This document shows positions 12,611 through 24,300 of a stretch of 64,000 bases of DNA, one piece after another. The position numbers and the translations under genes were made by a program. Numbering within the stretch: position 1 is the stretch's first letter; every line of letters begins with the position of its first letter. The stretch spans positions 282,694 to 346,693 of the forward strand of contig QANU01096872.1 in NCBI GenBank assembly GCA_003254905.1, written 5' to 3'. This DNA is from Nissolia schottii (lineage: Eukaryota; Streptophyta; Magnoliopsida; Fabales; Fabaceae). The notes under the pieces are model-generated. The model was not told the origin of the DNA. It ran no database searches and saw nothing but the letters and a program-made list of their open reading frames with translations.

Positions 12611-13571
12611 GAACGTTTCTAATGTTCTTCTTACAAAAAGAGGCACTTTCAACGTGCACCTCATTTTTATTTGTTATTTTACATGTATTCCTTTTATTTT
12701 ATTTTTTTAATCAATACTTACGAAAAGACAATAATGACCCATTTATTATACCAAATTTTATTTCAAATCCTTTTTCAGATAAATGAGAAGCCATTCAAAC
12801 CCACCCACCAAGCACAGTATTCCAATCAAACAAAAACAGAAACAAGTAAATATCAAATATACAAAATCAATCAATAACTAAAAATCACACTCCTTTGCCT
12901 TAAATCAACCACAAATCCTGCTACTTACTTGCTGCAGTTCCTAAATTCTTTTCAAATCCTAAATTTTCTTTTCAAAACCCTAACACAACTCAAACAAAAA
13001 TCACCTTCCACAAGAAAAAAAGAAAAATGTCCTAGATGATTTAAAGTCTTATTTCATATCTTTTAAAATTATACAAAAATCAGGCGATTGGGCGATTGGT
13101 CGTATCTCGACTTCATGACGGTGATGATGACTTGAAATAGAAGAGGTGTGAGGCTGAGATAAAGGATGAGCTTGTGGCAACGCAGAGCTCAGTGCGGCTA
13201 CGTGGAGGCCCAACGGTGAATAGCAAAGGCATGAACTAAACGGTTACCTCTGGTTCATTCGCACTTGATCTTGTGTGGTCAACCAAGAAGCATGAGAATG
13301 GCGGTGGCGATGGATGAAGAGAGGTGTTAGTGTTGGGAAAGGATTGTATTTTAATTTCAAAACTATTTTAATATTGTATAAATTTTTAAAAGGTTAATAT
13401 GACTTGTAAAACATTCATACATCATTTCACATATTTACCAAAAAACTATTCTATACAAATTTCACTATTATATCTGTTTCTTAGTGTTTTTTTTTTTAAT
13501 CAATGGTTGAAATAGTTGAACATGAGATGCACATTGAAAGTGCCTCTTTTAAGAGGAACATCGGAAACTTT
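12611..13571. mobile_element. inverted-repeat element of about 960 bp
   Basis: The left arm near 12620-12665 (AATGTTCTTCTTAC, then GAGGCACTTTCAACGTGCA) is matched in reverse by the right arm near 13520-13570 (GATGTTCCTCTTA, then GAGGCACTTTCAATGTGCA). The arms are about 50 bp. The interior (12790-13330) is unlike its surroundings and could be captured host sequence, but I recognise no protein in it. No target duplication was established. Confidence 0.45.
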
Positions 13572-13610
13572 GCCTCTGAGATAAATGATTCTTTTAAGTT
13601 CACAACACTA

Positions 13611-13712
13611 ATCACAAAGGCCCCAGTGTTGAGGTTAGAGAATTGCTCTAGTAACTATGTAAAATGCAGGGGTTGTTTATTAGAAAAATGGAGTGTTGAA
13701 AATTGGAGTTCT
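13611..13712 (+). repeat. direct repeat, copy 1
   Basis: About 100 bases starting AATCACAAAGGCCCC recur with few differences at about 14284-14385. Copy 1 is interrupted at its right end by the solo LTR. Confidence 0.85.
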
Positions 13713-13719
13713 GTTAAAT

Positions 13720-14269
13720 TGTTACGGGCTAAAGACTAAATAACCAGGGAACTCTAACTCTCTTAAGAGGGAGAGAAGCTCACATTCTAAAAGACTCAAC
13801 CACTAAGGAGTAGAAGAAACTTTTCTCACCTAGTCACACTGGCCCAAAGGGAGAGATCTTCATGACGCCTAAAGGAGGAGAAGGTTACAAGCCCAAGATT
13901 TTAAGTTTGGTCTGGCCCAACAAAGCTAAAAGGAGGTAGCCGCGACTTCTCCTCTCCCAATCCGCAACTAACTCTTAGATAAGCAGGAAAAGATAAGTCA
14001 GGGAGCAGTTAGGCAAACTCCCCTTGCTTTATCTCTATCTTAGCATCCTAACTCATATATAAGACACATGACCTCAAGTCACCAGGTACCACTCATTCCC
14101 TTCCTAGAGAATTCACATAATACTTGTGCTTACTTGAACGTCGGAGTGCCTTTGCAGATATACCTCGCCGCCGCACTCTCCCCAAGAGGAACCCGCTTGG
14201 AGCTTCTGTCCAAGCATTCGAACTTCCGTCAAGGCGCCTTCCTTACCCTCTACTTGTGTTGAGGTAACA
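13720..14269 (+). mobile_element. solo LTR, probably Gypsy-type
   Basis: A block of 550 bp starts TGTTACGGGCT and ends GAGGTAACA, giving matched TGTTAC...GTAACA termini. Inside, near 14055, is a TATA-like CATATATAAGACACATG, then the phrase CTTGAACGTCGGAGTGCCTT. From memory that phrase is common in legume Gypsy LTRs; a related phrase occurs near 56040. The five bases on either side (TAAAT and AAGGC) do not match, so the insertion site has been rearranged. Confidence 0.55.
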
Positions 14270-14283
14270 AAGGCAGGAAAAAA

Positions 14284-14385
14284 ATCACAAAGGCCCCAAT
14301 GTTGAGGTTGGAGAATTGCTCTAGTAATTATGTAAAATGCAAGGGTTGTTTATTAGAAAAATGGAGTGTTGAAACCTGGAGTTCT
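14284..14385 (+). repeat. direct repeat, copy 2
   Basis: Second copy of the repeat at 13611-13712, lying just right of the solo LTR and continuing uninterrupted. Confidence 0.85.
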
Positions 14386-14899
14386 GGTAAAGCATTGAGG
14401 TGTATTTGTAAGTTTTATTTAAAAGAAAAAAGAAGTGAAAAAAAATGGGTTCGTAGACTTAATTGTAATTGAGAATTTTAAATTTAGCCTTCCAACTTCT
14501 TTCCTTTTCATCTGTTCCTAAATAATACTAAAAAAAAACGCCCTTAGTTTCCTTTTCAGCACTATGATTTGTCAGAATTTGAAGTTACAAATAAACACGT
14601 GGTCCAAAATGTCAATTCTAAAATACACACCATCTCAACTAAATTGGCATAAAGTTGACATATTAAGGATGTATAGCAAATATCCTGAAAAGTGTGGAGT
14701 GCAGCATAAAAGACACCCAAAAAATAAATGGTGGAGTTCAATTTCAGGAATAGTCCAACCGTTTAATTTAACCATCCAATTTGCCAACTAATATTTGCAC
14801 TGCATAACTTTCATACTGACAACAAGGAACAAGACAAGCAGAGAAGAGGGAAGGAAACACAAATTCTAAAAGCATTTGAAGCAATCTCCAAAAGAGGTC

Positions 14900-16546
14900 T
14901 TAGTACTTCCTAGGTGGCTGCTGAGTTGGCAACAGACCAAAGCGCTTCTTCAGAAGAACTCTTTGCCTGGAGTATTTGTCATCAGGTGAAAAGCGTGCTA
15001 CATATGAACAAAAAAAAAAAAATCATATACATAAATGACCCAACGATTTTAAAAACAAAACCTACATAAATCAAGCTTCGACTTAAATCTAGAGTTCAAC
15101 TAGACACTATCAGCATCTGCCCTCATTTGAAAATAACTGCCTTAGTTGATTGTTTTGATGATCCCAAGACAAGCAGAACAAGGGCTATACGCCCGTACCA
15201 ATACACTAACTCAGTACAATAAGTGTCAAGTGCAAAGGGTAGAGCAGATTCTCTTGCACTTTAGTACAATAAGATGGCTCCTTTACCAGGAACACAAGAC
15301 ACAATCTTCAATCAGTAAGCTCTAGTGAAACAGGGCATCTTCACTCCCAATAGTTTAGTTCCAACTTCTAACATGACTGCCACATGTATGCACTATAGGT
15401 AAGCCTTCGACAGAGCTGATCAGAATCAGACTGCTAGCATAATGGGGTGACTCAACTCATTTCCAACATATATCAAGTGGGGTCTTTCTTTAATACAGAT
15501 TCTAAGCTCAAGTATTTCTCTAAACAAAAGAAAAAACCCTCATTCAATGCAAAACACTGAACTGATTAAAGAGAACACAGCTAACCAATGACAGCTCCAT
15601 TCAACTAACATCCAGGGCAATTAGTCAAAAGAAAATGAACTTTATCCAGTTTTTTTTGTATCCAATCACTAACTGATCCACATGTGAAAGTTTTCAAGTA
15701 TGATGTACGTGTGTTTATTGAAAATAAAGAAAGCGAGAATGGGGATTATACATAACAAGTTTATTCAATTATTACCTGGGTGAGCAGACTGTGTTGCCAA
15801 ACCTAGTGGTGATTCCTTCTGCAAGCAGAAAGCACAAAGCAGCAAAAGATTAGTGACACCTAAACTTAAGCATCAGTAATATAACCATCTACATAATCGT
15901 AAAGCAATCTCTTTAATCTTGGGACTTTTATGAAGTTTTCCTAATAAGGACATAGACAATAGACATGTAAATGTCTTCCAAATACATGAGATTTGGGAGG
16001 TGAATGCACTTGTTAATTTGTTAAGTGAACATATATTAACAGAATTAAAAACTTTGATGTTCATGTCTAGTAAATGTTGAATGTTCTGGCAATTTTTCGA
16101 AAATTTTATAAATAACATAGACAACAGCCATGTAAATGTCTTCCAAATACATAAGATTTTCTTCTCTCTCTCAAGGATGATATTACAACATGGAGCAGCC
16201 TGGTGCACATGCAAGGCTACCGTCATTGCGGGGTTCGTGGAGGATCAGCAGTGGTACACAGCTTACCTATACGAGTGACGAAACAGTTTCAATGACTATA
16301 ACCCTAAACCTCACAGCAGCAATTTAAATGGAGAAAACATAGCACGATGTTTTGGTCAATGCTTCCAAGTTTCAACTTTAAATTAGTATTAAACATGTAG
16401 TGTTTTAGAACTACTAAGCTTAATTTAAAAAGAAAATGAAAACATGGTAAGTTACTCAACCACTGAGATTAGTCTAAATGCTAATAATTTACCTTGGTAG
16501 TGTAAACTTTATCACCATTGTCATTTATATAATACTGAAGATACAT
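14900..16546 (-). CDS. NOP10: NOP10, H/ACA snoRNP subunit 3
   Basis: Three small exons on the minus strand, 16493-16546, 15776-15818 and 14900-14997, total 195 nt and encode 64 residues, the usual length of eukaryotic NOP10. The protein begins [18 protein letters not shown], continues [14 protein letters not shown], and ends [10 protein letters not shown]; the stretch [20 protein letters not shown] is diagnostic. Phases are 0 and 1 and match. NOP10 binds dyskerin/CBF5 and is a core part of the H/ACA particles that guide rRNA pseudouridylation and processing in the nucleolus and Cajal bodies. A non-coding 5' exon is likely: there is an acceptor just above 16589 and a strong donor (GTAAGT) at 17096, giving a 5' UTR intron of about 500 bp. 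Each exon is too short to stand out as an open frame, but the match to the family is unambiguous. Confidence 0.94.
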
Positions 16547-17160
16547 TGTCGCCGATATCTCACCCTGCTAAGACTTGAACAGTAAATTCCTGCAATGGAA
16601 AGCATACAACCTTGAGCATCATCATGCAGAAAAGGAGAAAACAGAAAAAATAACCAGTACAAGTAAGAATTAGTTATATGAGTAGCTATTTCCATTACAG
16701 ATATACCAACAAGTAAACTCTTGACATTATCAAAAGTACTATGACTATGAAAAATACTCAATAGTCATAAGCAACTCTATGTTTCAAGACATAGTGCCCA
16801 CTTGGAAATTTGTAAAGTAGGAAAACACGTTTCTTTCACAAAGAAATTTTGACATCTTTTTCATCACAAATAGGAGGATTTATGTAAAATATGATAAGGT
16901 TGCTTCCATTTCTCTTATTTGGTTTCCAAAAGTAGAGCTATGAATTGTTTCTGAAAACTTTCTTGCAGCACTAATTTTCCTAAATCCATTCAAACATTCT
17001 GTTTTCACTTCACTTTATCAGTGGCCAAACACAAACTATAAGCTATAAAAACAGAACATGGAAAACAAACTGAACTGAAGCGTCTCTGTGACTTACCGAT
17101 GGACAAGCTCTCTCACCCTACGAATCGACCCTATGGCTATGGAGTTCAGCTCACACTACT
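16547..17160 (-). other. NOP10 5' UTR and leader intron
   Basis: On the minus strand the short UTR exon 16547-16589 is preceded by the acceptor TTCCATTGCAG. A consensus donor CG|GTAAGT at 17097/17096 gives the other end of the intron. The exact transcription start is not visible. Confidence 0.55.
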
Positions 17161-18540
17161 TTTCTTCCTTGTAAGTTTGAAGACTAGAATCCTAAACCCT
17201 GATTATTTTATTTATTTTTGAGTTTTTTTTTTTCCAACATTTGTGGTTATTGTTCTGTGCAATTTCCACAATCTTTGGTTATGGGTCAATGGCCATGCCT
17301 GGCCTACAACCAGCTTTACAACTAATTTAAAAACAATTCTTAAAGGCCAATACAGAAAAAAGCAAAATTTATCATTTTCCACCTATCTTTGACCACAATT
17401 CTTGTTGACATTCGGAGAAAATATGATTTAATTTTTCATTTTTGATAAACTGTCGGAGAAAATATGTTGTTGTTTGAAATAAAGTAATATTCAACCAAAA
17501 AAAGCAATGTGAATTGTTGCTTTTAAAAGTTCGTTCGGTTAGAATGAAATTATAAATGAAAAGTTTATGAATCAAATTCACATTTCATAATTGTATTTAA
17601 AGTAACACTTTAAAAATAAACAGTGAGATTTATTTTTATTTAAATGATCTAATATTAAAAATATTCACTTTATCATCTAAAGGAAAATTCCAACTTTGAA
17701 AGATCATTTTTAAAAAAATTGTATTTCTACGAATTATTTATTTAATTTGTTAAAAGTTTATCTACCAAAACAAAATTGATAAATATTTGTAGCATTTGTT
17801 TTCCCTTTCTACATTATATTCCATGTCGGTTTGCTGATTTTTCGGTAAGATGGGTGGGTGGCTTGCGTTGTACAAATATATCACTGCATGAGAATCAAAT
17901 GAAAATTATATTTACTTTTTCTACTTCTTTTGTGGTACTATTTTTGGATTCTTTTCTTCCTGACTCTTCTTCCTTGTCTTGGTAGGTTTTAAGTGTCTCC
18001 TGTTTAGCATTGCTCTGATTTAAATCCGTAAATTAAAAAATCTAGATGCCTCAGATATTATATATCTTTGGTGACCCACTGGCCCAAACTGATATTGGCT
18101 CGCCGCAAAAGCCAATGCCTCAACAAATTAAAAGCAAACTATAATGGCGGCTTTGCTTGTGTGGTTGGGCAATGTCTCCCCATTTTTTTGCTGTTTCACT
18201 TCCATTTTCATGTGAGCTAAGCAAAATTCATTTTGTATTCTTATCCCCAATTTGCTTTGTTTTGTAGCTTTTCAACTGTTTTCAACCCTCCTCGTAATGC
18301 TTACACCTAATTCTGTCTGTGGGCACATTTTCTCCGTGATAGTGCAGATACTGATAATGATGGGGGTGATATACTTTAGTTTCTATGATTTTTGAAATAA
18401 CTGAAATTGATTTCTTTGATCATTGTCCATTTTAGCCAAATGTGAAAAAGGAGCATTAATAACGTGTTTGATTAAGAATCCGCTGAATGTGGAAAATAAT
18501 AGAATATAATTGATACAGTGAAGGATAAGATATTGACGTC
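17161..18540. other. intergenic DNA, NOP10 promoter side
   Basis: The NOP10 promoter should lie at the left edge. The rest is AT-rich without recognisable coding sequence. Confidence 0.5.
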
Positions 18541-18797
18541 CATTATTCAAAGCCGTAGATGTGTTAATCATGTAGTAATATATTAATAAATATAAAATGA
18601 AATAAATCACATGGTATTTTATCAAATATCCACTGTATCTTGGATTGATCAAGTATTCAGCAATATTAATGACCATTATTCAAAGCCGTAGATGTGTTAA
18701 TCATGTAGTAATATATTAATAAATATAAAATGAAATAAATCACATAACATTTTATCAAATATCCACTGTATCTTGGATCGATCAAGTATTCAGCATC
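18541..18797. repeat. 133-bp tandem duplication
   Basis: Unit 1 (18541-18673) and unit 2 (18674-18797) are nearly identical, both starting CATTATTCAAAGCCGTAGAT and running through GTATCTTGGAT[T/C]GATC. Only a few substitutions separate them, so the duplication is recent. Confidence 0.9.
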
Positions 18798-19070
18798 TAG
18801 AAAAGCGTACTCGAGTTTTACCAAAGACAATAGAAAGTTAGCTCTAGTCCTCAACCTTAATTTCGATTAGTGAAGACGCGAACGATCCTTAGATAAAATA
18901 TTTTTCAACTATGAATAATCACTTTATGGCTTTTTCCTAATATAAAATAATCCCTTTATATGGTTGTGCTTAATTTTAAGTATAAGTTAGAAGGAATGTA
19001 GATTAATCCACTATTATAACCATTAACTATTTTAAGTTTATTTAATTGACCTCCCCGAATTTATTCTATT

Positions 19071-19158
19071 AAATTATTATTTGTAAGGCCCAGCTCTAAG
19101 GGTTCATAACCATAAAATTATTATTTGTAAGGCCCAGCTCTAAGGGTTCATAACCATA
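19071..19158. repeat. 44-bp tandem duplication
   Basis: Two essentially identical units, 19071-19114 and 19115-19158, each containing GTAAGGCCCAGCTCTAAGGG. Confidence 0.92.
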
Positions 19159-19540
19159 TAATATAATCAAAAGTCGTCATCATGAATTGAGCAATTATTT
19201 TTTGATAAAAATTTAAATTTTGATTTATTTTTTTTTCTAAGTTTTATATGTAAGTTAGTCATATACCTTAATAAATTTGTAGTAATTTAAAATTTTTAGC
19301 ATATGCATTTGTCATATTATTTATTTTTATCAAAATTTCATGGATATTATTATTATATTAAAATCACCACCTCATATGTTAAGAAAAGCGTAACAATGTT
19401 TATGAGCTTGATTTTTTTTTTTTCAGAAGGTAAAAATTCATAAATTAGCATGTATAAAGATATATTGCCTGGATTATATTATTTTTACATATTCTTTCAA
19501 TATCTTATACAAACATCACATGAAAAAGATGTAAAAAAAA

Positions 19541-20304
19541 GGGTTAATTATGTTTTTAATCCCTGTAAAATTAGAAAGTTTGATTTTAATCCCTGCATGA
19601 AAGTTTTAGTCCCTGTAAAATTGTAAAATTAGGTTTTAGTCCCTGGGGTGGGGTGAGGGTTGACTGAGCTGACGTGGCGTTGACGCGACGCGCCACGTGG
19701 GATGCCACGTGACATAACCCCAAAATCCAACCCAAACCCAAACCCATGACCCGAACCCTGACCCGACCCGTTTAAAAAAAATTAAAAAAAAAAAAAGAAA
19801 AGGCCAACCGACCACCCACCCTCCTCCTCCTCCCTTACCTTTTTACCTAGCCCGTACCCACGTCGTACCCACCGCCACCCCCACCCGATTCAGCCCCGCA
19901 ACATCTCTATTACCACCACCGTCCAATGGATCTCCAAGTCGTTCTCAGGGTTGGAGCCGGCGCTGTTATTCCTTCGCGCCAAGTACGGCCCCATCTTCAC
20001 CGTCCGCATCCACTCCCGCCCTTCCATCATGGTATCCCACCGCTCTCTCGCCCACCGCGCCCTCGTCGTCGACAGCGCCATCTTCTCCGATCTCCCGCTC
20101 CCCAAGCTCTTCTCCTGCAACCAACACACCATCAACTCCGCATCCTACGGGCCTACGTGGAGCACACTCCGGCGCTACCTCGCCTCCGAGATCCTCCACC
20201 CATCCCGCGTCAAGNATTTTACAATTTTACAGGGACTAAAACTTTTATGCAGGGACTAAAATCAAATTTTCTAATTTTGTACAGACTAAAAACATAATTA
20301 ACCC
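19541..20304. mobile_element. Pack-MULE-like element carrying a P450 fragment
   Basis: The left end GGGTTAATTATGTTTTTA and the right end TAAAAACATAATTAACCC are the outer parts of inverted repeats about 85-90 bp long (inner parts: TTTTAGTCCCTGTAAAATT and its reverse). TAAAAAAAA (9 bp) lies directly outside both ends, 19532-19540 and 20305-20313, fitting Mutator-like transposition, though its low complexity weakens it. The interior is strikingly GC-rich compared with its surroundings and holds a cytochrome P450 fragment. There is no transposase, so it is non-autonomous. One N at 20215 falls where the P450 sequence stops and the right inverted repeat begins. Confidence 0.82.
19800..20214 (+). 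pseudogene. captured CYP89-like cytochrome P450 N-terminal fragment
   Basis: The frame through TGG at 19927 reads WISKSFSGLEPALLFLRAKY, then GPIFTVRIHSRPSIMVSHRS, LAHRALVVDSAIFSD, NQHTINSASYGPTWSTLRRY and LASEILHPSRVK. This matches the region after the proline hinge and through the B-C helices of CYP89A-type plant P450s (YGPTWxxLRRxLxSEILHPSR). The I-helix, ExxR and haem-cysteine regions are absent and no in-frame ATG precedes it at the family's normal position, so it cannot encode an enzyme. Codons are strongly G/C at third positions, unlike neighbouring genes, suggesting the donor gene was GC-rich. It stops at the single N (20215). It could still give a chimeric transcript. Confidence 0.8.
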
Positions 20305-20802
20305 TAAAAAAAAATACATCACCAGAAAAATAACCTAAAAGGTATTCATAAACCCCAAACCATGAAGTATGACCACTGAGTTTAGTATCTAAAATTAACT
20401 TTTCTTTGGTTCTCAAGTTTTAGGATTAAAATTAAAATACACATAATAAATGTGATAAGCGAGAAGAATCAAATTTTAGAAAAATATATATTGAGAAAGA
20501 AAAATGCCAAATAACATGTGTTGACACTTGAGACACTGACAGTATCAGTTGAGAAATATCAGAAGACGAAGGCTATTTCGAAAATAACTGAAAAGGAAGG
20601 GGCAGTTTAGGAAGGAAAGCGTTAAAAAGTCCAGAAAGAGAGAGAGATTATCGGCACAGTCACGGACCCCACGGTGCTTGTCTCACACGAACCGAGCTTC
20701 CACGCGACACCGCACGTGACAACCCTCTACGCCCGTCTCCCATCCAATCGCATCACGCCACGTTTCCACCACCGTTGATATTAGTATCTCGGAGTTTGCG
20801 TC
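20305..20802. promoter_or_regulatory. GWD promoter region
   Basis: This interval separates the MULE from the GWD leader. The last 170 bases become GC-richer and contain a G-box core CACGTG at 20713-20718 within CGCACGTGAC. G-boxes bind bZIP/bHLH factors in many light- or clock-regulated plant genes; that this one acts on GWD is inference. Confidence 0.4.
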
Positions 20803-21325
20803 ATGCGAGCGAGCAAGCGAGTGAATCAACCGCTACCATTCACACCACTATTGATTCAAAGGCAATTCAAAGGCAAAGCGCCAAATAAAACAACCTTCCC
20901 CTTCAATCTTCTCCTTCTTCTTCCTATTCCATTCTCCCTTTTCATTCTCATTCCCTCACATCGATTCCGATCGCACTCGCACGGAGCTTCAGCTGAAGCC
21001 GAGTTTTGCCTTTCGCCGATTGAACGAGGTTCATTTCCCCGTTTTCGAACGATTCCACGATTTTTACATTTTCGTTTTTCCGCATATCATCTTCGCATCG
21101 CAACTTTTTTTTTTTTTAAAACTAATTCGGATTGTTATTTAGCTCGATTCAACGTTCGATATTTGCTGATTGTGAATTTGAGCAAGTGCTGAGTAATATG
21201 ATTTAGTAATTTACTAATTTTAGTTAAATCTTGTTGTGTGTTGTGGAATCTATGTTAATTAACGACGTGCTGATGCTGAGCTTTTTCTTCTGGATTTGTG
21301 TAGAAGGAGGAGTGGATCCACGAAT
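20803..21325 (+). other. GWD 5' UTR with probable leader intron
   Basis: The sequence just before the start codon is preceded by a branch/acceptor-like TGGATTTGTGTAG ending at 21302. A non-coding first exon therefore probably lies within about 20800-21030, with a pyrimidine-rich leader near 20890-20960. The donor is not certain; GAG|GTTCAT near 21028 is one candidate. Confidence 0.5.
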
Positions 21326-24300
21326 ATGAGCAACAGTGTGAGCCATAGCATCTTCCACCAGACTCTGCCTTGTCAAACGGTAGCGGAGTATCAAAGTAAG
21401 GCTGGTTCTTGCGGAATACCTGCCAACACTTTATTCCAAGCTTTGAGCTCCAACAAAGGATCGGCGCAACCGAAGAAGTTTCTGCTTGCTACAAATTTCC
21501 ACGGGAGTAGGCTGTGTGTGAGGAAACGGAAATTAGCCATGGAAAGGCACAGGCATGACACGGTTGTTCCACGCGCTGTGTTAACCACGGATGCGGCTTC
21601 TGAGGTATGCTCTATGAGCAGTGCAACGTGTTGATCGTGGTTAATCATTTGGAATTTTTTGTTTGATTTGATATTTTTTTTAATGATATTGATAAAATGT
21701 CATTAGCATAGTCTGGTAACGTTTGAGTACAACTCTGCAAAGATGCTATAAGGTGTTCTGTGTTGAAGCATGTTATCAAACAAATATGAAAATAGGGGTG
21801 TCGGCTTCTAGCGTTTTGTTGGGGCTGTGAATTCCCTCCAGCTTTGGTTGATATAATTTGGCTAATGAGATTTGATAATATCTAGCTTCAAGAAAAGACT
21901 TGTCAAATCTTAATAATTTTTCAAACAAATCATTTGGCCCTCATAGTTGAGAATGGCTCGAGCTTAAAAGTAACAAGAACTCACATGAGGCACTAAATAT
22001 TTTTGTCCTAGACAGTATAGCATGTGCTATTTACTTGTTATTTGGAGACACGCCTTGTGAAAAAGGCTTGGTCAATAGCTTTGTAACAGAAGTTGTTTAC
22101 TATGGTTTACTCTTCATAAGATAAAGCCACATGTGCAAAATATGTGTTTTTGATTGTCTGTTTTTATTAACTCAAACTTGAATGTTGTATTGACTCATTT
22201 TTGGCCCGGATCAGCTTTCAGGGAAGTTCAACCTTGAAGGAAACATTGAATTGCAGGTGTACAGATAGCCGAAAATACTGAATTATATTTACTACTAAGA
22301 AATATGAAAATGTAGTAGCCTATTAGCTAATGAATGCTTGTATTCAATGGAGCAGGTTGGTGTTAGTTCTTCAGCACGAGAAACTCCAACAGTAGTAAAT
22401 ATTCAGGTTTCAAATAGTAGTGGCTCTCTGCTTTTACATTGGGGAATTATTTGTGATAGGCAAGGGTATGTTCAATACTATTTTTGTAAAGTTATTTCAA
22501 TATAACTTGAGTGTTTTAGGTATTTGGAATAGTTAATAATAACCTACAATCAACCTTGTAACATGAAGGTAATATTTTCCCCTTATTCTTATTTCCTTTT
22601 TCCAGAAAGTGGGTTCTTCCTTCTCGATGCCCAGATGGAACTAAAGTCTATAAGAACAGAGCTCTTAGATCTCCTTTTGTTAAAGTAAGTTTCTTTTAAT
22701 AACTGCTTATGCGAAAGGGTTTACTTTCCAGTTTCCAGGAATATTGATAGACTGACTTTCCAGTCATAAATATAGATTTGATTATTTTATGACTACATTT
22801 TCCTGTTACTTCTGTTACTAGTCTGGCTCAGGATCCTACCTTAAAATAGAAATTGATGATCCTGCTGCACAAGCCATTGAGTTCCTTATACTTGATGAAA
22901 CTCGGAATAAGTGGTAAACTTTTTGTAATATTGCTTCTTGTGTCCCCTATATTCAATTCACAGTTTTATGGTGAAATTGATCAAGGTTCTTTTTAAGTAC
23001 AGGTTTAAAAACAATGGTGAGAACTTTCACATCAAGTTACCAGTAAAAGATAAGACGATTCAACAAGTTTCAGTTCCTGAAGATCTTGTACAGATTCAAG
23101 CGTATCTTAGGTGGGAACGAAAGGGTAAACAGATGTACACTCCAGAGCAAGAGAAGGTCGGTAATCAAGCATATGCACATATGTTCAAAATTTTCATAGA
23201 AATTTGATAATCATGGTTCATTCCTTTGATTTTCATAGAACTTATAGCTTGATATATTTCAATGCTTAAGGCAGAACTAGTGCATTTTGTATGCTCATCC
23301 ACAATTTGCATATGATTTCTTCCTCTGTTATGTCAGGAGGAATATGAAGCAGCTCGACGTGAACTGTTGGAAGAAGTGGCTAGGGGTACTTCTGTACAAG
23401 ATCTCCGTGCTAGGTTAACTGACAAAAATAATGCCACTGAAATAAAGGACCCTTCTGTTTCTGAAACAAAGAAGCCTTCTGTATCTGAGACAAAGAAGCC
23501 TGCTGTTTCGGAAACAAAGACCATCCCTAATGAACTTGTACAGATTCAAGCTTTTATACGCTGGGAAAAAGCTGGAAAGCCTAACTACTCTCCAGAACAA
23601 CAACTTGTAACTTTATAATATTCTTTCTGACTTCCCCTTTTTCTGTTGAGTAGTTGTTACTTAGAGTGTCAAAATTATAAAGCACATTTTATTGCTTTTT
23701 GTATCTAAGTAGACTTGTCTGGCACTCATTCCTTATAATTGACTCAGATGGAATTTGAGGAAGCAAGAAAAGAATTGCTAGCTGAGCTTGAGAAGGGTGC
23801 TTCTCTAGAAGAGATACGAAAGAAGATTGTAAAAGGAGAGATACAAACTAAAGTTGCCAAGCAATTGAAAACCAAAAAATACTTTCATGTTGAAAGAATA
23901 CAGAGGAAAAAGAGAGATTGGTCGCAGCTTATCAACAGAAATGTTGCTGAAAATATAGTTGAACAGGAACAATATATAGATGCTCCAAAGGCTTTGACGG
24001 TAATAGAACGTTATGCCAAGCAAAGGGAAGAGTATGATAGGGGTCGTGTTTTGAATAAGACAATTTTCAAACTTGGTGATAATGATCTTCTGGTGAGACA
24101 ATTTGCTCAAATTAATGTGTTTTTTTATTTCATCTATCTCTGTTAACACTTAACATGTATTCTTTTGACGAAGATCCTAATTTTGATAGTTTTTCATATA
24201 TTAAAGGTCCTCGTTACCAAGGATTCTGGTAAGATAAAGGTTCACCTGGCTACAGACTCTAAAATTCCATTTACACTTCACTGGGCCTTATCTAGAACAG

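Noticed and set aside
19926..20297. frames other than the P450 frame in the MULE
   Set aside because: Pro/His/Arg-rich out-of-frame reading of the P450 fragment; it also crosses the N and enters the inverted repeat.
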